This document shows, piece after piece, positions 52,036 through 64,000 of a stretch of 64,000 bases of DNA (position 1 is its first letter; the number at the start of each line of letters is the position of its first letter). Made by a program: the position numbers and the translations under genes. A model generated the notes under the pieces. It saw only the letters and a program-made list of their open reading frames with translations, ran no database searches and was not told the DNA's origin. Source of the DNA: Gyrodactylus bullatarudis (lineage: Eukaryota > Platyhelminthes > Monogenea > Gyrodactylidea > Gyrodactylidae); assembly GCA_012064415.1 (NCBI GenBank), contig SSNU01000310.1:62001-126000 (forward strand), read 5' to 3'.

Positions 52036-52533
52036 ATGGACTCTGTAAATGAGATGAAACAAAGACTCCTGAATATCATCCAAAGCCATGAGCAGAATAT
52101 TAACGAGTTGATTTCTGAGAATATCTCCATGGAAATGAACATAGTGGATCATTGCAAACGTAAAATTCTAGCAGAAATTGTTAATGGGAATATAAATTTG
52201 AACGATCTCGAGTCAATGTTTGTCCTCGGTCTGACTTATTTGATAAAGTTGACCTTGGCCAAATGTCATCTTAGCCATGATGAAACAGTCTATGTTAAAC
52301 AAATCTACAGTACTCTTGTGGAATACGTCAAGTCAAAGAAAAACAACACTTATATTTATAACTGCCATCATTTTAGTAAATCAACTGTCGGCACAAAGAT
52401 TCATCTATCTCCAGTACCCGTTGTCTTTGAGTCATACTTGGAGATTTTTGTATACCTAATCAACTATAGGATACAGATATCGGGGAAACCATCTGGAATC
52501 CCCGAGGAGAATGAGAAAAGAGTTTTTATCTAA
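52036..52533 (+). CDS. Orphan 165-residue protein, single exon
   Basis: An intronless ATG-to-stop frame, beginning MDSVNEMKQRLLNIIQSHEQ. I do not recognise the family. It is predicted to be largely helical, with a heptad-like N-terminal ~45 residues that could form a coiled coil. A hydrophobic segment MFVLGLTYLIKLTLAKCHLS is followed by a mixed alpha/beta-looking C-terminal part (YIYNCHHFSKS, VFESYLEIFVYLINYRI). No signal peptide is seen. It is tail-to-tail with the IR-like receptor, 361 bp away. The length, ATG and codon content support a real gene, but a chance frame is not excluded. Confidence 0.6.
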   Translation: MDSVNEMKQRLLNIIQSHEQNINELISENISMEMNIVDHCKRKILAEIVNGNINLNDLESMFVLGLTYLIKLTLAKCHLSHDETVYVKQIYSTLVEYVKSKKNNTYIYNCHHFSKSTVGTKIHLSPVPVVFESYLEIFVYLINYRIQISGKPSGIPEENEKRVFI

Positions 52534-52894
52534 TGAATCCTCTAACTGACTGTCATCTATAACTATTTTTGATTTTCACATGTCATAAAAAATTCAAATT
52601 AATTAATTAATTATTTCATTGGTTTATTTATCTTTGGACTCTTTTGACTACAACTTCGGTGTAGTCAATTCCCTGTGAGGTGGAAAACTCTCCTTCCATC
52701 ACTCGGACTATTTCCCAAGTACTTGGCCATTAATGCTACATTCTTGTTTTCCTTCCGAGTCTTAACAAAACCAAGTTACCCTCAATTTTCTCATCAGCAT
52801 TTCGTTTCCCTCAGTTTGGTAGATGTCATTGTATATTTTGAAATAGACTATATTATTTCTATAAATGCAAAAGCAGTCCAAATTATTAAACAAA

Positions 52895-55341
52895 TTACTC
52901 AATTTTAAGTAACTCTGCTCCATAGGATTTATTGAAACGAAGGATACCCCTATTTCGTTGTCTGGCAAGTCTCCCCCTGGCAATAGACATTTCAAAAGTC
53001 GCCAACAAAATACTCAATAAAATAGCCAAGCCGACACATATGAACCATGGCGAAAGGAATACAATATCCACAGGATTAAATTGACTTATCATGTCATTCT
53101 TGTCCATTTCGCCGTTTCCTCTTGTCATGTAGAACCTATAAATATCATTTCATCAATTGTTGAACAAACCTATTCATGAGATAATAGTATTCTTGGGAGT
53201 TTTCGAATCTCTTCATCTTGAGGTCTATATTGGCATCGTAGATGACACTCTTCTCGGCTTCAAAACCGAAACGATGAGTATCGCCAACAGGAGACATTCT
53301 CCTCAGATTCTTATCCCTCAATATTAACCAGTCAGCCTCGATTTCTGTTACTACAAGAAGAACGTTTCCTGACTTGTCCAGTCTCATGAGCTCTAGAGCA
53401 TTGTAGATATTCATGACTGAAGTCAATTTTAAATTTTCCAGTGTTAGGAGTTCACCAAAATCTGATCCCTTGCCTCTATCTTGAATGGTCCTTAGGGAGT
53501 CACTTGAGTTAACAAACACAACCTCGTAAGGTTTCCCTGCCAGCTCAGAGAATAATTCTGTGAATGTGCTTTGATACTTGTAAGTATATTTTCTCATGAT
53601 TGAATAGTTGAAAATAGATGTTGCAATAAAGGTTACAAAGAGAACACCAACTAGTCCAGACACAACATTGGCCAAATTCAGGGGCGTAAAAACGTGATGA
53701 AGATTATTCTGGATAATAAGGTATAATAAATTATAAATATTATTCATTCAGTAACATACCCGAAGAAAAAATATGTTGGATAATAGGAGAAAGCCTACAC
53801 TGGGGGTTTCATTAGGTCTTTCCTTGAGATTCGGATCTTGAACAATTACTTTGGTATTTTGCCTAAAAGGGATCTTGTCGAATAAAAATCCAAAGAGAAA
53901 TATCAACAAAAATGTTCCGATAAAGATTAAAAGAATTTTGTAATTCAAACATAAGGTAAACATCGTATTCATTGTTACATTGAGGGCAACATCATTGACC
54001 AGTATGACAACTCCGTCGAGGAATAGGGGAAATTTGAGAACTTCATTTGTTCCATTTGTGTAAGGAATGTTACCTATAATGAGGAATTTATTCCCGAGGT
54101 TCTCATTATTATAATCGGTTAGATTCTCATTTACCAACTTCCAAGTCACCTTTTCAAAATAGTTCAGTTCTGTCTTCAAATACTGGAGAATCTTGTGTTG
54201 GAAATCAATCTTGTAAGGCGTCGAATTTAATTTCACCATGATAATAGTGAGTTCTGTCACTAGACTATCTTCGAATTGGATATCTTCGATGATATTCTCT
54301 GGATTATCAATTTTATAGCTCATAATTGAAGATTTTATTTTCATCAGTAAACGACTAGTTGCATTCGGAGCAAAGACCTCATAATGAAATGAGTAAATGT
54401 TTCTCTGGGAATTCTTATCAAATGAATGCCTTAACCCTTCCGAATCTATTATACTCTATAAGAAAAGGATTATTCTTATGCTTACATTTTCTTGAATTTG
54501 GCCAAGAAGATAATTCTTGAAAATATCTGGTTTATTACTTCGTTTGAAAGAAAAAACTTTTTTCCAAACTTCTTCAAAGTGCATAACAGCTGCATCAAAG
54601 ATCATTTCATTAAACTCTTTCTCTGAGCCATATAAAACATGTAATGCAATATTCATGTGAGCAATAGATTCACTTAAAATTCCTTCTTCCAAATGGGGCT
54701 AAGATAAACTAATGTTAATTTACACAAATCAATAATATTTTTCTATGAAAGGCAAGGTCCAATTTCATCAGTTTGTTCGATAGAAATTCGACTTTTTGCT
54801 TCAAATCATCACCTTCATCGTAAATGACTATGGCATCAAAATCTAGTATTTTATCTTTCAATAAATGAAAATTGAATTCGTCAAAATCTTCAATAATGAA
54901 AATTTCTTTGAAAAATCTGATATTAGACTGGATAAATTTTGATGTTGTTCCTTTATAGCTGAAAATAACCAACACCATATTTTCAGTTTGCAGAAGAACA
55001 TGATCAAATATATAAGAAACCAAAGGTGATGTTTTGCTCATGGAATAGCCGAAATTGAATATGTTTTTGGAATTGATTTTTCTGTCAAGTTCGTTCAAAA
55101 TATAGTATGGCACTGTATTATTGATCGAGTTCAATGCATATATGGGATCAAATTTACTTATTATCGCTTCAATCTTGGCAAAAATAGTTTTTTCATCGGT
55201 CCATTTAACCAGCTGATTATCTTCTCCTCTAATTTCGTTATAGAGAATAGTTGCTCTCTGATTTGAAGTTATATATTCATTTGGAATACCTGGAGCAATG
55301 ATTCCAGACACAAAAATCAATGTAGCTAACTGTTTTAACAT
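52895..55341 (-). CDS. Ionotropic glutamate-receptor-like (IR-type) channel
   Basis: Exons in reading order are 54724-55341, 54486-54698, 53760-54455, 53170-53708 and 52895-53135, totalling 2307 nt or 768 residues. A signal peptide (MLKQLATLIFVSGIIAPG) is followed by an extracellular region of ~370 residues. Then come a ligand-binding S1 portion, helix M1 (ILLIFIGTFLLIFLFGF), a re-entrant segment, and M3 (GLVGVLFVTFIATSIFNYSI). The S2 portion includes EIEADWLILRDKNL and a final helix M4 (WFICVGLAILLSILLATF) with a short basic tail. This is the iGluR/IR topology. The iGluR gating motif SYTANLAAF is replaced in M3, and the usual glutamate-binding residues are not evident, which favours a divergent ionotropic receptor. 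Introns are 25, 30, 51 and 34 nt. It is head-to-head with Mcr. Confidence 0.8.
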
Positions 55342-55505
55342 TATATTAAAAATTTACTGTTCAAATTCATATTGCCTCATTTTCTACATCTATTGAAAAA
55401 CTAAGTTTCTCTTGTTTGTTTAAATGTTTCATTAAATTCTATATTTATTTTGAGGACGTTTTTAAATTTGTTTTCCCGTGCTTTCACCAATGAATTCAGA
55501 TTAAA
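55342..55505. promoter_or_regulatory. Divergent promoter IR-like / Mcr
   Basis: 164 bp separate the start codons of the receptor (minus) and Mcr (plus), so both promoters must lie here. The sequence is AT-rich with pyrimidine tracts. No motif is called. Confidence 0.45.
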
Positions 55506-58500
55506 ATGCTCTTAAAGCTATTTGTTTTCACTTGCTTATTTTATTATTGCAATCCACAACTAAGTGCAGGATATGAGATTCCACCTTTACCGTAAATTAA
55601 TTTAAATCATCTCTTATATCTTTTAGATCTTACATTGTACTCGCTCCGAAAAGAATTCGATCAGAGCAAGTGATCCAAACTAGCGTTTCTTTGCTTAGGA
55701 AACTATATGACCGAATAACCTTTCGAATCTCTTTAAAAAATAGGGATAATGAGCTTATATCCACTTCTGAAGTTTTCACGTCAGTAGGCACTCGCATTCT
55801 TCAAATGAAAGTCCCCAGCAGGGCAACTAATGATACATATTGGTTTTCACTAGAAGGATCCATTTATCAAAATTCTTCCATATTATTCTACAATAAAACT
55901 CAATTGGATTTCTCCTATAAATCAAATTCGATGTTTATACAGGTTTGTTTTTCCTTTTATCTTTCTCTCTAGATTAGTAAACCAATTTACCATCAAAGTC
56001 AAATAGTTAGATTTCGTGTAATTCCTGTCAAACCAGATCTCAAACCAGCATTGGGTTCAATCTTGACAGTTGAAGTTTTCGATGCTACTGGGAACCTTTT
56101 CAAGAGATGGTTGAATCCGATGACCAATGCAGGAGGTATTCTTGAATATGACTTTCCCTTGTCTGATCAAATTGCTGAAGGAAGATGGAAAATTGTTGCA
56201 ACAGACGAAAAATCATTTGCTGAGAAAACCTTTCAAGTCAAAGAGTATTGTAAGATGGAATTTAAGTTATTTTTCCGTTATAGGGCAGCCTCTTTGGGAT
56301 GTTAATGTAACTATGCCAGTGAGAGCCATAGAAAACGAATATGGAATTATCGGATTAATTGGGGCAAATTATACCACAGGGAAGCCTGTAATTGGAAATG
56401 CCACTATTCATATTGAACTAAGGGAACCGGGTACACAACTTGCCGGGACTCCTCCCATTGTGAAAATCGCCAAAACATTAGATTATGTAATTAGCAAATT
56501 TATATTTTAATTTTATATCATAGATTGAAGGACATGGAGATTTTTTGGTGACAATGAAAAGCCTTAAAGATCTAGCTAGCTCTTCCGGTTCCAGTAGCTC
56601 CTTGTCTAATCTTGAAATTTGGGCCAATGTAACTGTTTATAGTTGGTGGGAAAAAACGAGTTATTCTGGATGGGCGTTCACCAAAATATACTCGGGTGAT
56701 GCTTTGATTAAATTCCTCGGGGGAGCTGTAAGACCGTTCAAATCCAACATGTATTTTACAGTTTACGTGAGCTCACTAACAATCAGAAACTGCTTTTTAA
56801 ATCTAAATATAAATTTCCTATTAGATGGTGGTATATATGCCTGATGGAACCCATGTTGCTTTTAATCCCAATAGAAAGGTACAACTTAGCTTATTTTGTA
56901 ATGATAATGCGAATACTGGAACAATCAATTTGGTTGTTCCAGACTCTGGCATTGTTACTTACACCTTTAAACCAGATGGTGATCAATGTGATGTTTATCG
57001 CATGGAAGGCTATTATCTCGATGAAAATGGAAGAATAGTCAGTGAAAATCGTCAACGCATCTTCAAATACTACTCTCAATCGGGAACATATATTCAACTT
57101 ACAACAACAACGCCTCAACCAAAAGTCAATGAATACATGATACTCAATGTGGAAACCAATTATCCTACTGATACAATTTACTATCTCGTGAGTATCTTTT
57201 ACTACTTGAATTATCCTATCGATTTACATTGTATAGTTTTCACGTGTATATAAAAAATTTCCTCATTGAGTTTATCTAAATTTAGGTCGAAGGAAGCGGA
57301 AATATAATCTTATCAGATCGAATCCTAATGTCGAAGAATGCTGTTAGATCAAAGACATTTTCAGTGGCTGTATCCCCGGAAATGGCTCCAATTAGTCGGA
57401 TTGTTGCGTATATCGTCAGGATAGACGGAGAAATCGTAGGTGATAGTCTAACCTTCTTTGCGAATTACTCCCTTTTGAATGCTGCTGATGTGACAATAAA
57501 TAAGGGGAAAGATTTAAACCTGGATACCTTGGAAATCAGGGGAAAAGCTCAACCCGGCTCCTACCTCTGTGTTAATGTCATCCATTCGGATCTTTATCAG
57601 GTTGGCGGGGCCTCCTTCATTCGAGATGTTGATGTTATTGATGAAATGTACTCTTACGAGCCAGATTCTCAGCCTCCCTTCATGTTTACTTGGTATGAGG
57701 ATTTGGAAAATGTCGAAAGAATTTACATGCCATCTCCCTCGTATGGAGTTGATACAAATACCACTTTTAATTCCTCCGGTCTCATGATATTTACCGATGC
57801 TAATTTCACTCAAGTCAACTTTTACAGTAAACTAATCTTTTTATTGATCATCCTCAATTTCTTCCCTTTCATAAAATATCTTTTTTCTAGATGATTGCAA
57901 TGAAACTGCAAATCCACTTCGAGCCTTTCCCTGTTACACACCAAAAGGTCGTGATTGTTATTCCAGAGCAGAAAGATGCGATGGTGTAGGACAATGTCTC
58001 AACTGGGCTGATGAAATGAATTGCCCTGTCAATGTTTCTGATGAACCTAAACCCTTGAGAAGAATATCATCTTTTGACATCATCTATCGTCTTTGGCAGG
58101 ATGGCTCTTGGCTCTGGCATTCAACCTTTGTTAAGTGAGTCTTGTTCATAAATAAATTAGCAGAGTTTTCACAAAATGATCAATTAAATTCTAATCAAGG
58201 CCAAATGGGGAGATTCAGTTTCGTGTGGATTTACCGAAAATGGATGCAACCTGGGTTGTCGGAGCCTTTTCCTTACATCATGAAGACGGCCTCAGTCTTA
58301 TTCGTAAGCCTAAAAAGTTTTCTGGTACCAGAAGATTCTTTATGACTGTCGAGGTTCCGGAGTTAATTCGTAGAGGAGAGCAGGTTGGAATTAGAGCATC
58401 CATTTTTAACTATTGGGATTATTGGATTGAGGTTCTTGTTGAGATCAAGGCAAGCCCTGATGTCCGTAATGTCTTGGTGGACTATGGTGGCATAGTTAAT

Positions 58501-61119
58501 TCCTATAATCCTCCCATTGCTTATAATAAGACAGTGCAGACTTTAGTCTATCTAGAAGCTGGAGAGAGTACCTACATTTACATGCCAGTCATTCCTAATG
58601 AAGAGGGTAATTCCACCTTTACAATATGTGCCTATACATTTATTGGCTCCAACTGTGAGAAGAGAGAATTCAAAGTTGAGGTATTTTTTGTGCTCCAGAA
58701 ATGAACTGTCTATGATAATAAAGATGAATCTATTTTTCTATCTAGATGAATGGAGTGGCAAATCATTATCAGACGGCTCGTTTCCTTGATTTGACCAGTA
58801 GTAGTTCTCTCTTTGTCAATAATTTCAAAATCATTGTACCTCAAATGTTCACTGTACCGGAACAACGCCAGCATCGGTATGTTCCAGGCTCTCAAAAAGC
58901 TATTCTAACTGTATCCGGTGATATGGTCGGGCCAGCATTGACAGAAAAGTACAATCACGCCACAACAAGAGATAGTTTGAACTTGTACTTCGGTTCTGCT
59001 GAGAACGTATTCTTTGAACTAGGTTTCAACATACAACTCTTGATGTATCTGAGAGGTTCCGGTTTCCTCAGTGAGGATTTACAACAACTCGGCCTATCTT
59101 ATTGTTCAGAGGTCCTTCAGAAAGGTTTCTCCTTCCTAAATAAACAAAACGGAGGCTTTTCCAACTACCGAGACTTTAATAATGAGTGAGATTTGTACTG
59201 GTTATTGAAATTTATATATTAAAACCCCAATTTCTCCCACACTAGAACTGATCCCTTGGCAACAGCCTTTGCGATATGGTCAATGAGATTAACTCGAGTC
59301 TCCGATTGGGATAAATTTATTTACGTTATGGATGAAACTTATGTCAAATCCCTCGAGTACTTACGAAGTATCCAGTATAATTCCACAAATTCTACCATTG
59401 ATCCGTCTCTCTACGGGTCTTGGGAAGTTGATAACGTTCCCGATAGAAGATTCAGACCAATCATTGATGAGAAAAAATGGACAGATCCGATTGTTAGAGA
59501 GGCCCATAAGAGGGTCCCTGTCGCCTCAATGGTCATTATTGCCCTAGCTAGCGACACCTTCTCCCTTCCCGGAGGACAAGCCTCTAGTATTGCCTCGGAA
59601 ATTGTTGATTTGGCTGTTGATTTTGTGAAGAAAAACTTTCTGAATGTTGATGACATATTCAGTAAGGTTATCGCTACCTTTGCCCTCTCCAGAGCTGTTA
59701 GCGCAGTCACACAAAATGAAATTAGCAAGTATGTACTTAGTACTAGACTAGAACTATATTGTTATTTATTGCTGCAACTTTTAGTGCTCTGAAGATTATC
59801 GATACAAAAAAACTCAAGGGAGACTATGTGTATCTAGCAAACTATGAAATTCCAGATTCATTTTTCGAAATTGACCAGTCTGGCCGGCGTTTGATAAATC
59901 CAAGGAGACAATTTCCCAATGACGGCTATGCCACAGCAACTACAGCAATTTACTTTCTCATCATGATTGAGCAAAACTTTTGGACCTCTCGAAGTCCTGA
60001 AGCTATAGACATGGTCTACTGGTTGACACATGAAAGAAATCGTGATCGCGGCTTCACCTCAACTTTTGTAATGCATCATATTCAATTTTATTTTCAATTT
60101 CAATTTCATCCAATTTTTTATTCCCATAGGACACATTACTAGCGACGATGGCCCTTGTTAAATTCGCTTTGGCCGATAAAAATCGAATGCTATACAATAT
60201 GCAAATAGACCAAAAACTTTCTTCTCTCAGTTCAATTTCGAATACTGTCTATATAGTACCCTCAAATTATTCAAATCCCTCCAGGAATAACGTAAGTCTT
60301 GGTCATAATACTAGGATAACGTCTCAATTAATAAATTATTTGTCTTTTATAAAATCTAGATTGACTGGAGAAATGTTTGGGGTGATGTAACAATGAAAGT
60401 AGCTGGCACTGGCCGAGTCCTCCTACAGCTGAGTGTCGATGTGAATGTTGAATTTGAAAAGTACCAGAGATTCCCTAGAAACCCTCAGAGCCTTGAACAA
60501 CCTTTGCGTTCATTTAATGTTGAATGTATTCCCAACTTCTCTGGCCGAAATTATTCCATCATGCATATGGATATTTGCGGAAATTGGGTTGGACACTTGG
60601 ACGGTCCTGAAAGGCCTGCTGAATCTGGTATGGCTGTATTTGAAGTGGACTTACCTTCTGGCTATGTTGTACTCAATAATGAGCTAAGAGATTACGTAGC
60701 TAGCGGTGCAATCCCAAATCTGCGATACGCTCGCTATGTTCCTAATAAGATTTATTTTTTCTTCAACAAGGTAAGCAAAATATTCTTTGATAAAAATAAT
60801 AAATCCAGTTTGACAATATTTTTAATTTCAGCTAACTCCTGATCAGACTTGTGTTAGATTTAAATCACAACGTTACTTCCCAATAGCCAATATGACCAGA
60901 GAACTTTTATGCAGTGCTTATGAGTATTATGAAACAGGGAGATTTAACCTCAGCCTCTACAGAGTCATCTCCCTGTTCACGAATAACATTTGCAATGTCT
61001 GTGGCTCGTATGCTTGTCCATATTGTCCTTATTATAATGCTGCTAGTACATTGACCTATTCAATCTTTATAATCCTTATAGTGAATGGGCTTATTAAGAA
61101 GCTAACTCAGAATGTTTGA
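55506..61119 (+). CDS. Macroglobulin-complement-related (Mcr) protein
   Basis: A secreted or membrane-tethered member of the thioester-protein/alpha-2-macroglobulin superfamily, roughly 1,600-1,700 residues over about 14 exons. A signal peptide (MLLKLFVFTCLFYYCNPQLS) precedes macroglobulin domains. An LDL-receptor class A module follows at about 57.9-58.0 kb (CYSRAERCDGVGQCLNWADEMNC), then DATWVVGAFSLHHEDGLSLI, which matches the alpha-2-macroglobulin segment. The thioester CGEQ is absent: the equivalent site reads YFGSAENVFFELGFNIQLL. This combination matches Mcr, which in flies is a septate-junction and phagocytosis protein. The C-terminus has CNVCGSYACPYCPYY and a final hydrophobic segment (TLTYSIFIILIVNGLIKKL) that could be a membrane or GPI-attachment signal. 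Introns of 30-37 nt are common. Head-to-head with the IR-like receptor. Confidence 0.88.
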
Positions 61120-61665
61120 TAAAATCTGCTTTTAAATTATAATTTAATATTTTTATGTAATTTTCTGTTATTTATTGAAAATAATAAATGTATATAAATG
61201 AGAAGAAAACACTTCATTTAAATCCAGATCAAGCAGATTTAATAGGACTCAGGTTATAATTTTTTAGAACAAAAAAAAATTTAATTATTGGACCACTACT
61301 TTGAAGTATATCATCGAAATGAGAATTTCAAAGAATTTTAATCGGAAAATTAAAATTTTCATCCATATACTTAGAAGTAACTACACGATTATTTTTTTCA
61401 CAGAAAGATTTTGGGGAAATAATCATGAAATTACTCGGAAGTAGTTATGATTTAGTAAAATAAATTTCAATTTAAAAAGTCAAAATCGTCGTTTTGTTGA
61501 TGTACTTCTAAGTAATATCTCAAAATAATAAATATAAAAGTTATTTTAGGATTCTCATCATTTTATGGTCAAGTTAAAAAATTCTTGATTAAAATAATCT
61601 TATAGTTTTATTGAGTAAATCTTGATAAAAAAGCAACACTAATATTCTCTCTTCGTTCAGTGCGG
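61120..61665. other. Spacer between Mcr and calcium-channel 3' ends
   Basis: The two genes converge here. No coding frame is seen. The sequence is AT-rich and presumably consists of both 3' UTRs. Confidence 0.45.
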
Positions 61666-64000
61666 TCACATCATGTTTTGGTATTTTTTGGATTCTCTTC
61701 GAGCAGCTGCAAACATCATTCGTGCCATGTTCAATTCATCTTCATTATTAGAAGTGTTATTTTTATCCTTATTGAGGTTTGAATTTTCCTTGAAAAAAAT
61801 ATTATCAGAACTGTCAAAAAACTAAAAAGTCAAACTCACTTGTTTTTGCTGATTTCCCCAGAGGAAGTTCATGATTCCATTCATTGCGGTAGGATCATTA
61901 TTTGGATCCTCCTTATTCTTATTTCTGCAAAAGAAGTTTATTTTAATAATTTGAAAGAATAAATTTAATTTTTTCAGAATTGAGGAAATTCCTGAACCCG
62001 AAAATTTGTGAAAAATTAGAAACGAATTAACCAGGTGCACCAACTCATTCAAAAGTTCTTCTTTTTCGACCTCATCTGCGAACAAGACACTTTTCCGCTT
62101 TTTCGGTACAGGCCAGTAAATATCAGGAGTCTTTTCATCAGATAATTGAGAAATATTCTCATAAATGCCATCCTCTTTGTATTCATCAATACTTTTAGTT
62201 TATAAAGTAGTTAAAATAATAATGAATTAAATTTAGAAGGACTGATATCTGATATAAATATTGAAAGTAAATCACAAAAGTTCGCTAACTTATCAGATTT
62301 TTGATTTGTTTCGTTGGTTTTTTGAGCTGTTTGATTTTGAGCAACAGCCATAACAGAAGGATGGGCAACATGGAGATTGGTGGGAACATTTATGGTAACT
62401 GGTTCAATATACTGTTGACCAGATTTATAAAAGGGATCAGTTAGTTCTCGTCTATTCGAGTTATTTTTATTACTTTGTCTCCTAGTCCATTCACTTAGGG
62501 TCCTGCCAATAATTCCGCCAGGTGTTTCGCGTTTTGCAATACCCCTCTTGAGTTCATCTCCAGTAAGATCAGAGGAGCATTTTCTAGGTAATCCGCCGAT
62601 TGTCGGTTGATGAGGCATGGAACGATCTCCTGCCAATATTTGAGGAATATATCGTGTATCTTTGCGAACCATCTTCCTCTTTTGCCAGTCTCTGAACCAA
62701 TTCTGAATCAAGAACGTTGCATAAAATTTGCCAACTGTAACGACGTCACTGTCTAGAACCAAAAACAAAATATTTAATTATGTTTCTCGGCTCTAGGAGA
62801 ATCGGAGAAAACAAACCTTTTGGCGGTATTATTTGATCAAGTAACTTCGGACTAGTCCTCTTCCAAATTCTCCGTATGACAGCACGCAATTCTTCATTCA
62901 GTTGATCGAGAGATTTGTCTTTATCTTTACCGTCATCTGAAAAAAATTTGTGAATTTGGAATATTTATAATAGTGATTCTGTGAATGTCTTATAAAATGT
63001 TCAAGACTAAAATTAGATTGATCAGTTTGTTTCGCAATATCAAACTTATTCACAAATTGGATTTAAATCACTGGTCTCAATTTATTATTTTGACTTCAAT
63101 TTTTGTATCAATACATTCATGTGTAATTTTTTCTCTCAAAGACTCAGAATAAATTCGCAAAGACACATCGACACAGGTCAAAAGCATCTTGGGGATACAG
63201 AGCATATTGAGGAGAAATGAAATTTCAAAATCTTATTCCAAGTTGAACCATGAGCCCCAAGTGAGAGTCATTACTTCACATTCCAGAAAGTCATTACATC
63301 GCGAAATATAAACGAGAAATTTTTTCTGCAGACCTATAGTTTATAAAGCCGTGATATCAACAGGCAGAGTAAAATTATATCCTCAGTAAAAACAGACGAA
63401 AATTAAACAGTAATTCGTAATATAATTACAAGCCAACCTGAAGTTAGTGAGAAATGGAAGAAGGAAAAATGCTCAATATGAGAGAAGAGGATCCAATGAA
63501 AAGTTAAAAAAATAATTACATTTATAAGGCAGAGTCCCAAAATTCAACGACTTGGATAACAATTTTTCAACCAATCGAAGTGCTTGAAAAAAGTGGCAGT
63601 AGAGTGTTAAGTATATTTTAGAGTCAGAAGAGAGACCCGGTGAAATGCAAAATTTATCTCTTTTCGTCTGTTCTTCTTACAATTTCCATAGAATATATAT
63701 ATATTAGAAATTTTTGAAGACTCGTACAAATAATGAAAAATTAAAATACTACAACTTTGCTTAACCAGCATTATTCAAATTTTTGAATTCGAAAATTTAT
63801 TGTTTGGGAGGTTATTTTGATCAAACTGACGTATATTCGGGTGAAATAACCGCCATATGATAATTAAAACTTTTTTACTAAATATCAGGGTTATTTTGAG
63901 TTTAACATGAGTAGAAAGAAATATCAATTACCTGGAACTTTGATTTTAAGGTTTCTCCGGACTAGGGCAAAGAGAGTGGCATTGAAAAATACAGTCCCAT
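61666..64000 (-). CDS. Voltage-gated calcium channel alpha-1 (Cav1-like), C-terminal part
   Basis: This is the 3' end of a gene that continues past the right edge of the window. The first visible exon (about 63931-64000) encodes [20 protein letters not shown], the conserved cytosolic segment after domain IV. After a ~1-kb intron comes the pre-IQ sequence [20 protein letters not shown] (62.8-62.9 kb). The next exon holds the calmodulin-binding IQ motif [20 protein letters not shown], which resembles L-type Cav1 more than Cav2. The tail then runs about 230 residues through small exons to [20 protein letters not shown] and TGA at 61666-61668. That is much shorter than most Cav1 tails and has no recognised distal regulatory domain. 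Two junctions (near 62.05 and 62.2 kb) are inferred by phase only. Pore domains are outside the window. Confidence 0.88.
62941..63930 (-). other. Intron of the calcium-channel gene
   Basis: A ~990-bp intron separates the post-IVS6 exon from the pre-IQ exon. No nested frame or repeat with clear structure was found. It is longer than most introns in neighbouring genes. Confidence 0.6.

Noticed and set aside
57514..57813. Minus-strand frame opposite Mcr
   Set aside because: Antisense of a conserved macroglobulin-domain exon.

Overview
This is a gene-dense, AT-rich animal nuclear window, not bacterial or viral. The evidence is split genes with GT-AG introns and a set of metazoan families: annexin, SKI8/WDR61, a ZC3H10-like zinc finger, PGAP1, ALG10, a SETD4-like SET protein, MAPKAPK2/3, SLC26, IST1, TPRG1L, GPN1, an iGluR/IR-like receptor, a macroglobulin-complement-related (Mcr) protein and an L-type calcium channel alpha-1 subunit. 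The IR-like receptor and the thioester-less Mcr with an LDLa module point to a protostome. Mcr of this type is best known from arthropods. The very short introns and gene density also recall streamlined animals such as orthonectids. The phylum cannot be fixed from the sequence alone.

Layout: annexin (+, 296-1731); SKI8 (-, 1893-~3000); ZC3H10-like (+, 3315-6369); PGAP1 (-, 7855-12415); ALG10 (+, 12545-13951); SETD4-like (+, ~14072-15605); an unrecognised 382-residue protein (-, 15366-16595); a four-helix NKAIN-like membrane protein (+, 16782-18346); a decayed hAT transposase (19.2-20.8 kb); MAPKAPK2/3 (+, 22317-23904); a 5.7-kb gene-poor stretch with a fold-back repeat; SLC26 (-, 29573-32825); IST1 (+, 32995-34117); a two-exon fragment (34286-34543); TPRG1L (+, 35184-36084); a large C2H2/AT-hook factor (+, 36735-49974) with introns of 3.7 and 5.6 kb; GPN1 (+, 50511-51716); a 165-residue orphan (+, 52036-52533); the IR-like receptor (-, 52895-55341); Mcr (+, 55506-61119); and the 3' part of an L-type calcium channel (-, 61666-window end).

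Exon joins were checked by reading frame and by family alignment from memory. For annexin (350 aa), ZC3H10-like (948), PGAP1 (935), the 382-aa protein, the NKAIN-like protein (367), IST1 (317), TPRG1L (262), the C2H2 factor (1,140), GPN1 (378) and the IR-like receptor (768), the exon lengths sum to whole codons.

The main general observation is a large class of ultrashort introns (24-35 nt) in nearly every housekeeping gene. The C2H2/AT-hook factor contrasts with this: its introns are kilobases long and hold most of the window's CT/GA tracts. Gene order is strongly divergent, with five close head-to-head pairs (about 130-320 bp). One tail-to-tail pair overlaps in coding sequence on opposite strands. 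Three unrelated fold-back (inverted-repeat) elements lie in introns or intergenic DNA. I found no rRNA, tRNA or CRISPR array, and no convincing new multi-gene system. The genes are mostly independent housekeeping, membrane or regulatory loci.
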